Of a DNA stretch of 16,123 nt, positions 7,293-16,123 are shown piece after piece (within the stretch, counting starts at the first letter, position 1; each line of letters starts with the position of its first letter). The DNA lies in assembly GCA_023489025.1 (NCBI GenBank), contig JAMDCN010000086.1, positions 1 to 16,123 of the forward strand. The letters run 5' to 3'. The DNA comes from Deltaproteobacteria bacterium (GTDB lineage: Bacteria > Desulfobacterota_E > Deferrimicrobia > Deferrimicrobiales > Deferrimicrobiaceae). A program made the translations under genes and the position numbers. Under the pieces are notes generated by a model. That model saw only the letters and a program-made list of their open reading frames with translations. It had not been told where the DNA came from and did no database searches.

Positions 7293-7853
7293 ATGAAGAA
7301 GGTCGGACGGAAGCTGATACTCGACGCGAAGGGGACGGACCGCGTTCTCTCCCGCCTGACGCACGAGATCCTCGAGAAGAACAAGGGGGCGGAGGACCTC
7401 GTCCTGGTCGGGATCTGCGAGGGGGGCGTCCCCCTGTCCAAAGCGATCCAGGAGAAGATCCGGACGATCGAAGGCGTGAAGGTGCCGGCCGGGTACGTGG
7501 ACATCACCCTCTACCGGGACGACCTCTCGCGGGCCGGATACCAGCCGCGCCTCAAGCGGACGGAGATCCCGTTCTCGATCGACGACAAGCGTGTGATCCT
7601 CGTCGACGACGTCCTCTTCACGGGACGCACGATCCGGGCGGCGATGGACGCCCTCATCGACTTCGGCCGCCCCCGCAACATCCAGCTCGCCGTCCTCATC
7701 GACCGGGGGCACCGGGAGCTGCCGATCCGGGCCGACTACGTCGGCCGCAACGTGCCCACGGCGCTCTCCGAGAGCGTCGACGTCGCGGTCCAGGGCGATC
7801 GCGGGACGTGGGGGGTCTTCCTGCGCGAGACCGGCTCGGGGAAAGGAGAGTGA
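7293..7853 (+). CDS. pyrR: Bifunctional pyr operon regulator / uracil phosphoribosyltransferase PyrR
   Basis: This 186-residue protein is the UMP/UTP-sensing RNA-binding attenuation regulator, and many homologues also have uracil phosphoribosyltransferase activity. The PRPP-binding motif [13 protein letters not shown] is at 101-113. Further family blocks are [10 protein letters not shown] (70-79) and [21 protein letters not shown] (about 135-155). Compared from memory with B. subtilis PyrR, the RNA-contact residues look retained (S20, R21, H24, K29 and the RGHRELPIR block). The pyrophosphate loop that normally reads GIKTRG is GICEGG here (40-45), which may weaken catalysis. Length fits the family. 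It lies downstream of a matching PyrR-binding leader and 5 nt before pyrB, so it should regulate its own operon. Confidence 0.95.
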   Translation: MKKVGRKLILDAKGTDRVLSRLTHEILEKNKGAEDLVLVGICEGGVPLSKAIQEKIRTIEGVKVPAGYVDITLYRDDLSRAGYQPRLKRTEIPFSIDDKRVILVDDVLFTGRTIRAAMDALIDFGRPRNIQLAVLIDRGHRELPIRADYVGRNVPTALSESVDVAVQGDRGTWGVFLRETGSGKGE

Positions 7854-7858
7854 GGCCG

Positions 7859-8791
7859 ATGGACTGGAGGCGGCGGCACGTCCTGGGGCTTTCCGACTTC
7901 AGTCGCGAGGAGATCGAGTTCGTCATCGACACGGCCCGATCCATGGAGGAGGTGCTCTCCCGCGACATCCGGAAGGTGCCGGCGCTGCGGGGGAAGACCG
8001 TCGTGAACCTCTTCTTCGAGGCGAGCACGCGGACGCGGACCTCCTTCGAGATCGCGGGGAAGCGGCTTTCCGCCGATGTCGTGAACTTTTCAGCCCCCGC
8101 ATCGAGCGTGACGAAGGGAGAGACGCTCCTCGACACGGCCCGCAACATCGAGGCGATGAAGCCCAACATCCTCGTGATCCGCCACGCCGCGTCCGGGGCT
8201 CCTCATTTCCTGTCCCGGTTCGTCTCCTGCTCGATCGTCAACGCGGGGGACGGGGCGAACGAGCATCCCTCCCAGGGGCTTCTGGATCTTTATACGATCC
8301 TTAAAGCAAAAGGGAAGATCGAAGGTCTTAAAATAGCGATAATAGGAGATATTCTACACAGCCGCGTCGTTCGGTCGAACCTCTATTCCCTCGGTCGGAT
8401 GGGCGCAAACCTCTGGCTGTGCGGCCCCCCGACGCTCGCCCCGAAAGCGATGGAAAAAGGGGGCGCGACCGTGACGCACGATATCGGGGAGGCGGTCCGC
8501 GACGCCGACGTGGTCATGATGCTCCGAATCCAGTTGGAAAGACAAAAAACACCATTTTTCCCATCTCTTAGGGAATATTCCAGAAAGTACGGATTGAATA
8601 GGGCGATTTTCTCCCTGGCCAAGGAGGATGCGATCATCATGCACCCGGGGCCCATCAACCGGGGGATCGAGCTGGCCGACGACCTGGCGGACTGCCCGAA
8701 GTCCGTGATCCTGAACCAGGTCGAATCCGGCGTCGCCGTCCGGATGGCGCTCCTCTATCTTCTCGCGGGAGGTCGCGATGCTGCTCATTAA
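7859..8791 (+). CDS. pyrB: Aspartate carbamoyltransferase catalytic subunit
   Basis: PyrB condenses carbamoyl phosphate and L-aspartate into N-carbamoyl-aspartate, the committed step of pyrimidine synthesis. The 310-residue protein carries STRTRTSFE (56-64) for carbamoyl phosphate, K86 of the 80s loop (SSVTKGET), HPSQGLLDL (136-144), R169, the aspartate-binding R223/Q225 (RIQLER) and HPGPINRG (262-269). ATG 7859 is chosen over an upstream in-frame ATG at 7808 because GGAGAG stands 8 nt upstream and the protein then starts as the family does. No pyrI regulatory subunit is present. Two stretches of about 80 bp (8281-8360 and 8531-8610) drop to about 36% G+C by hand count, with ATA, AGA, TTA-type codons foreign to the rest of the gene. 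The 3' end overlaps pyrC by 14 nt. Confidence 0.97.
   Translation: MDWRRRHVLGLSDFSREEIEFVIDTARSMEEVLSRDIRKVPALRGKTVVNLFFEASTRTRTSFEIAGKRLSADVVNFSAPASSVTKGETLLDTARNIEAMKPNILVIRHAASGAPHFLSRFVSCSIVNAGDGANEHPSQGLLDLYTILKAKGKIEGLKIAIIGDILHSRVVRSNLYSLGRMGANLWLCGPPTLAPKAMEKGGATVTHDIGEAVRDADVVMMLRIQLERQKTPFFPSLREYSRKYGLNRAIFSLAKEDAIIMHPGPINRGIELADDLADCPKSVILNQVESGVAVRMALLYLLAGGRDAAH
8281..8360 (+). other. AT-rich, atypical-codon island 1 within pyrB
   Basis: By hand count 28 of 80 bases are G or C (35%), against about 67% in the following 160 bases. It encodes about residues 141-168 of PyrB, using three ATA isoleucine codons, CTA, and several AAA and CTT codons that are almost absent elsewhere. The reading frame and conserved residues are intact. 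Confidence 0.75.
8531..8610 (+). other. AT-rich, atypical-codon island 2 within pyrB
   Basis: By hand count 30 of 80 bases are G or C (about 38%). It encodes about residues 225-251, from Q225 of the aspartate-binding RIQ motif through the segment equivalent to the 240s loop. Rare codons AGA, AGG, TTG, ACA and AAA cluster here. GC-rich sequence with ordinary codon use separates it from island 1. Confidence 0.72.
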
Positions 8792-10082
8792 GGGTGGGCG
8801 CGTGATCGATCCGTCCTGCGGGAGGGACGAGGCGGGATGCCTCGTCATCGAGGGGGGGAAGATCGAGGAGTACATCCCGGGGGAGATGGGTCCCGAAAAG
8901 TTTCCGGGGGTTGTGATCGACGCGCGGGGGAGATGGGTCGTCCCGGGGCTCGTCGACATGCATGTCCACCTGCGCGACCCCGGCTACGAGTGGAAGGAGG
9001 ATATCGCCTCGGGAACGCGGGCGGCGGCGGCCGGGGGGTTCACGGCGGTCGCCTGCATGGCCAACACGAAACCGGTCAACGACCACCCCGAAGTGACCCG
9101 CTACGTCCGGGAGAAGGCGTCGGCCGTCGGTGCAGCGCGCGTCTACCCGGTCGCGGCCCTGACGCGGGGGCTCGAGGGGGTGGAGATGGCCGACTACGCG
9201 GAGCTCCTCGAGGCGGGCGCCGTCGCCTTCTCGGACGACGGGAAGCCGGTGCGGAGCGCGCTCCTCATGCGTCGCGCGCTCGAATACGTCAGCTCCTTCA
9301 ATGCCCCGATCCTCGTTCACGCGGAGGAGCCGGAACTGTCGCACGAAGGGGCCGCCCACGAGGGGTGGACCGCCCTGCGCCTCGGCATCCCCGGGATTCC
9401 CGCGGCGGCCGAGGAGATCGTGATCGCCCGCGACATCCTGCTGGCGCGCCAGACCGGCGGCAGGGTCCATTTCCAGCACGTGAGCACGAAAACGGGGGTC
9501 GACCTCGTCCGGATGGCGAAGCGGTCCGGCCTGCGCATCACCTGCGAGACGGCGCCGCATTACTTCACCCTCACCGACGCCGCTCTCGAAGGATATGACA
9601 CGAACGCGAAGATGAACCCGCCGCTCCGGGACGAAGAGGACCGGGCGGCGGTCCTCGAAGGGATCGTGGACGGCACGATCGACGCGATCGCCACCGATCA
9701 CGCCCCCCACGACGACTACGTGAAGCGGTGCGAGTTCGTCGCCGCCGCCAACGGGATCATCGGACTGGAGACGGCGCTGCCGCTCTCCCTCGCCCTGCTC
9801 TCGGCAGGGGACATGACGCCTCTGCGGGTCGTGGATCTCCTCTCGACGGCCCCCGCGCGGATCCTCGGGCTGGACGGGAAGGGGACGCTCGCGAAGGGCG
9901 TGGCCGCCGACGTCACGCTCATCGACCCGGACGCCGAGTGGGAGTTCCGCGCCGACGAGATCCGCTCCAAGTCGAAGAACAGCCCGTTCCTCGGCTGGAA
10001 GCTCCGGGGCCGCGCGGTCGCCGTGTTGTGCGGCGGGCGGATCACCCACTCGCTCCTTCCCGGGACGGCGGTCAATGTCTGA
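8778..10082 (+). CDS. pyrC: Dihydroorotase (class I)
   Basis: This 434-residue zinc amidohydrolase cyclises carbamoyl-aspartate to dihydroorotate. The expected metal and catalytic residues are visible: H62 and H64 in [10 protein letters not shown], an aspartate of AFSDDGK (153/154), H181 in LVHAEE, H234 in HFQHVS and D307 in IATDHAPH. Their spacing closely follows the Aquifex class I enzyme. The substrate segment [11 protein letters not shown] is conserved. The start overlaps pyrB by 14 nt and has GGGAGG 5 nt upstream; the stop overlaps carA by 8 nt. Class I dihydroorotases commonly form complexes with aspartate carbamoyltransferase, and the overlapping genes suit that, although no complex can be shown from sequence. 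Confidence 0.97.
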   Translation: MLLIKGGRVIDPSCGRDEAGCLVIEGGKIEEYIPGEMGPEKFPGVVIDARGRWVVPGLVDMHVHLRDPGYEWKEDIASGTRAAAAGGFTAVACMANTKPVNDHPEVTRYVREKASAVGAARVYPVAALTRGLEGVEMADYAELLEAGAVAFSDDGKPVRSALLMRRALEYVSSFNAPILVHAEEPELSHEGAAHEGWTALRLGIPGIPAAAEEIVIARDILLARQTGGRVHFQHVSTKTGVDLVRMAKRSGLRITCETAPHYFTLTDAALEGYDTNAKMNPPLRDEEDRAAVLEGIVDGTIDAIATDHAPHDDYVKRCEFVAAANGIIGLETALPLSLALLSAGDMTPLRVVDLLSTAPARILGLDGKGTLAKGVAADVTLIDPDAEWEFRADEIRSKSKNSPFLGWKLRGRAVAVLCGGRITHSLLPGTAVNV

Positions 10083-11223
10083 CAAGCCGGCCATCCTGGC
10101 GCTCGCCGACGGGACCGTATACCGCGGAGCCTTCTTCGGGCACGAAGGGGAGAGCGGCGGCGAGGTCGTCTTCAACACGGGGATGACCGGCTACCAGGAG
10201 GTCCTGACCGACCCGTCCTACAAGGGCCAGATCGTCACGATGACCTATCCGGAGATCGGGAACACGGGGATCAACCCGGAGGACGTCGAGTCGACGCGGC
10301 CGTGGGTCGAGGGATTCATCGTCCGGGAGATCTGGCGCCTGCCGTCGAGCTGGCGGCACGTCGAGTCGCTCGACGCCTACCTGCGCCGTTATCGCATCTG
10401 CGGGATCGCGGGGATCGACACCCGGGCATTGACGAGACGCCTTCGGGACGGCGGGTCCCAGATGGGGATCATCTCGTCGGTCGACCTCGAGCCGGACCGG
10501 CTCGTCCGCAAGGCGAAGGACCTGCCGCCGATCGTCGGGCGGGACCTCGTGAAGGAGGTCACGGCGGACCGCGAAGAACGCTGGGAAACCGGGGACTGGG
10601 ACCTGGCGAAAGGGTACCTGCCGGCGGCCGAGTACCGGGCGAAGTTCGGCCGGATCCCCCGGGTCGTCGCCTACGATTTCGGGATCAAGCGGAACATCCT
10701 CCGGATGATGGTGGCCCACGGGTTCGAGGTCACCGTGGTCCCGGCCGCGACGCCGGCGTCGCGCGTCTTCGAAATGGCGCCGGACGGCGTCTTCCTCTCC
10801 AACGGGCCGGGCGACCCCGAAGGGGTTCCCTGCGCGGTGGAGGCGGCGCGCGCGCTCCTGGGGAAGGTCCCGATGTTCGGCATCTGCCTCGGGCACCAGA
10901 TCATGGGGCTCGCCCTCGGCGGAAGGACCTTCAAGCTCAAGTTCGGGCACCACGGCTGCAACCAGCCCGTCAAGGACCTCGCCACCGGCCGCGTCGAGAT
11001 CACGAGCCAGAACCACAACTTCTCGGTCGACGCGGCATCCCTCGGGGAGAGGGCGCGGGTCACGCACGTGAACCTCAACGACGGGACGGTCGAGGGGCTC
11101 TCCGTCCCCTCCCTGCGCTGCTTCTCGGTCCAGTACCACCCTGAGGCGTCGCCGGGGCCGCACGACGCCCGCTACCTCTTCACGCGGTTCTATCGCACGC
11201 TGACCGGCGGGGAAGGGCTCTGA
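10075..11223 (+). CDS. carA: Carbamoyl-phosphate synthase, small (glutaminase) subunit
   Basis: CarA hydrolyses glutamine and channels ammonia to CarB. The 382-residue protein has the CarA-specific N-domain signature [19 protein letters not shown] (34-52) and [12 protein letters not shown] (62-73). A class I glutamine amidotransferase domain follows with nucleophile C271 in GICLGHQ and the dyad H355/E357 in YHPEASPGP, matching E. coli C269, H353 and E355 in spacing. The ATG at 10075 overlaps the pyrC stop by 8 nt and lacks a strong Shine-Dalgarno, so coupling to pyrC translation is likely. The carB gene is not directly adjacent: a radical SAM gene of about 0.9 kb separates them. Confidence 0.97.
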   Translation: MSDKPAILALADGTVYRGAFFGHEGESGGEVVFNTGMTGYQEVLTDPSYKGQIVTMTYPEIGNTGINPEDVESTRPWVEGFIVREIWRLPSSWRHVESLDAYLRRYRICGIAGIDTRALTRRLRDGGSQMGIISSVDLEPDRLVRKAKDLPPIVGRDLVKEVTADREERWETGDWDLAKGYLPAAEYRAKFGRIPRVVAYDFGIKRNILRMMVAHGFEVTVVPAATPASRVFEMAPDGVFLSNGPGDPEGVPCAVEAARALLGKVPMFGICLGHQIMGLALGGRTFKLKFGHHGCNQPVKDLATGRVEITSQNHNFSVDAASLGERARVTHVNLNDGTVEGLSVPSLRCFSVQYHPEASPGPHDARYLFTRFYRTLTGGEGL

Positions 11224-11224
11224 C

Positions 11225-12111
11225 GTGAAGGTCCCCCTCCTCGAGGAGCGGGCCCGCGCGGCCCGCGACATGCTGGCCTCCTGCGCCTTGTGCCCCCGGG
11301 CATGCGGAGCGAACCGGCTCGCGGGAGGGCGGGGGTTCTGCCGGGCCGGGGCCGCGGTCCGCGTTGCGGCCGTCTCCCTCCACTTCGGGGAGGAGCCGCC
11401 GATCTCCGGGACGCGCGGGTCGGGGACCGTCTTCACCAGCCGCTGCAACCTGCGGTGCCTGTTCTGCCAGAACTACCCGATCAGCCAGCTCGACGCCGGG
11501 CGCGACATGACGCCCGAGGAGCTCGGGGAGCGGCTTTTGTGGCTCGCGGACAAGGGAGCGCACAACGTCAACTTCGTCACCCCGACGCCGCACGTTCCCC
11601 AGATCATCGAGGCGCTCCTGTTCGCACGGACGCGAGGGCTCGCGATTCCCGTGGTCTACAACACCAACGGCTACGATTCCCTCGAGACGCTCGCCCTGCT
11701 CGACGGCATCGTGGACATCTACCTGCCGGACAGGAAGTACCGGACGCAGGCGCTGGCGCGCGAGGCGTCGGATGCCCCCGACTACCCGCTCCACAACGCA
11801 CGCGCCGTCGCCGAGATGGTCCGGCAGGTCGGGCCGCTCGAGACGGACGAGGACGGAATCGCGCGGAGGGGGGTCCTGATCCGGCACCTCGTCCTGCCGG
11901 GCCGGGTCGGAGAGACGGCGGCGGTCCTCGCACACATCCGGAGGGAGTTCGGCGCCGACATGCCGGTCTCCCTCATGGGGCAATACTTCCCGGCGTACGA
12001 GGCGCCGGCCCGCCCGGGTTACGACCGGAAGCTCACCGCCCGTGAGTACGACCGCGCGATCGCCGCGGCCGTCGACCTCGGGCTCACCAACGTCGCGATC
12101 CAGGAGATTTA

Positions 12112-12112
<1 letters not shown>
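11225..12112 (+). CDS. PflX-like radical SAM protein (COG1313-type), function unknown
   Basis: This 295-residue protein has the radical SAM cluster motif CNLRCLFC (C74, C78, C81), which binds a 4Fe-4S cluster and S-adenosylmethionine. A second cysteine set (C20, C23, C27, C39 in CALCPRACG and GFCRAG) precedes it, characteristic of the PflX group of pyruvate formate-lyase-activase homologues. Other family strings are [29 protein letters not shown] and SDAPDYP. A glycyl-radical enzyme partner is not present here and the physiological substrate of this group is, to my knowledge, unsettled. GTG 11225 is chosen because it lies 1 nt after the carA stop with GGAAGG 8 nt upstream and keeps the N-terminal cysteines. 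Its end overlaps carB by 1 nt, so it is embedded in the carAB transcription unit. Confidence 0.85.
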
Positions 12113-15368
<3,256 letters not shown>

Positions 15369-15369
<1 letters not shown>

Positions 15370-16123
15370 TGGCGGCCGACACCCCCTCGATCCAGTACGT
15401 CAAGGGGGTGGGGCCGCGTCTTGCCGAACGGCTCGCGGCGCGGGGAATCAGGACGCCGCGGGACGCTCTCTTCTTCTTCCCGAAGGGGTACGAGGACCGC
15501 CGGAGGATCGTCCCGATCGGGGCACTCGTTCACGGGATGACCGCCCCCGTTCGAGGACGGGTTCTCCACGCCGGCGGGGGAGGCCGGCGGGGCTTCCGCG
15601 GGGGAGGTCCCTTCGAGGTGACGATCGCCGACGGGACGGGGCGGCTGACCGCCAAGTGGTTCCACGCGCACCCGTCCCTCATGGAGCGGTTCCGGGCCGG
15701 GGAGACGATCCTCCTCTGCGGGGCGGTCCGGCGGTTCCGCCTGGCCCTCGAGATGCACCATCCCGAGATCCTCTCGCCCGCCGACGAGGCCGACCCGATC
15801 CACCTCGGCGAGATCATCCCCGTTTACCCCGAAGTGGAGGGGGTTCCCCCGCGGACGCTCCGGAAGATCCAGCGGGAGGTCGTGAAAGGGCACGCCCCCT
15901 CCGTCCGGGAGTTCTTCCCGGGCTGGATGCTCGTCGCCGCCGGGGTTCCCCCGATCCACGAATCGATCGCGGCGCTCCACTTCCCGCCGCGGGATGCCGA
16001 CATCGCCCTGTTGTCCTCCTTCGCGTCGCCCCAGCAACAGAGGCTCGTCTTCCAGGAGCTCTTCTACATCCAATGGACGCTCGCCAAGCGTCGCGCCGGC
16101 GTGGAGAAGGAGGAGGCGATCCC
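15369..16123 (+). CDS. recG: ATP-dependent DNA helicase RecG, N-terminal part (3' truncated by window edge)
   Basis: The frame opens at ATG 15369 (TGATG overlap with the carB stop, GGGAGGGGG just upstream) and stays open to the window end, giving 251 complete codons. RecG remodels stalled replication forks and Holliday junctions. Visible are the N-terminal QYVKGVGPRLAERLAARGI helix-hairpin-like segment, DALFFFPKGYEDRR (32-45) leading into the wedge OB-fold, FEVTIADGTGRLTAKWF, and the stretch RLVFQELFYIQWTLAKRR that precedes the helicase domain in this family. The Walker A and helicase motifs lie outside the window. A glycine/arginine-rich insertion (HAGGGGRRGFRGGG) sits in the wedge region. 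Transcription with the pyr genes is implied by the overlap. Confidence 0.93.

Noticed and set aside
6977..7507. A 176-codon - strand frame covering the pyr leader.
   Set aside because: It runs through the attenuator, the palindrome and the antisense of pyrR, has no recognisable motif, and lacks a clear ribosome binding site.
7808..7858. An upstream in-frame ATG extending pyrB by 17 residues.
   Set aside because: It lies inside pyrR, adds non-conserved residues, and ATG 7859 has a well-placed GGAGAG.

Overview
The window is a GC-rich stretch, about two thirds G+C by eye, with every supported gene on the + strand in two tightly packed blocks. It suggests a Gram-negative bacterium, because an LptD-type outer-membrane LPS assembly protein is present. 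The gene order folC-lptD-(sugar nucleotide genes)-lepA-lepB followed by pyrR-pyrB-pyrC-carA-carB resembles, from memory, Desulfuromonadia (Geobacter-type) genomes. That placement is an inference and no database was consulted.

Block 1 (1-6906): the 3' end of folC, lptD (TTG start overlapping the folC stop), an rfbD/rmlD-type dTDP-4-dehydrorhamnose reductase, a GalE-type NAD-dependent sugar epimerase, lepA (EF4) and lepB (signal peptidase I). Junctions range from a 4-nt overlap to a 20-nt gap, so this is probably one transcription unit for envelope biogenesis, translation quality control and protein export.

The only substantial gene-free stretch, 6907-7292 (386 nt), is rich in signals. It holds a tandem 11-bp repeat abutting a near-consensus sigma-70 promoter, and an RNA hairpin matching the PyrR-binding consensus. 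A strong intrinsic terminator comes next, then a roughly 179-bp imperfect palindrome resembling a MITE or REP-type element, and finally the pyrR ribosome binding site.

Block 2 (7293-16123): pyrR, pyrB, pyrC, carA, a PflX-like (COG1313-type) radical SAM protein, carB and the 5' part of recG. All junctions run from a 5-nt gap to a 14-nt overlap. CarAB, PyrB and PyrC are the first three steps of de novo UMP synthesis. PyrR should sense UMP/UTP and close the upstream attenuator when pyrimidines are plentiful. The radical SAM gene between the two carbamoyl-phosphate synthetase subunits, and recG at the tail, would be transcribed with the pathway.

I found no previously undescribed multi-gene system, CRISPR array, tRNA, rRNA or transposase. 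The points worth a second look are the palindromic element inside the pyr leader, two AT-rich islands with rare codons inside pyrB, a non-canonical pyrophosphate loop in PyrR, and the radical SAM gene inside carA-carB.
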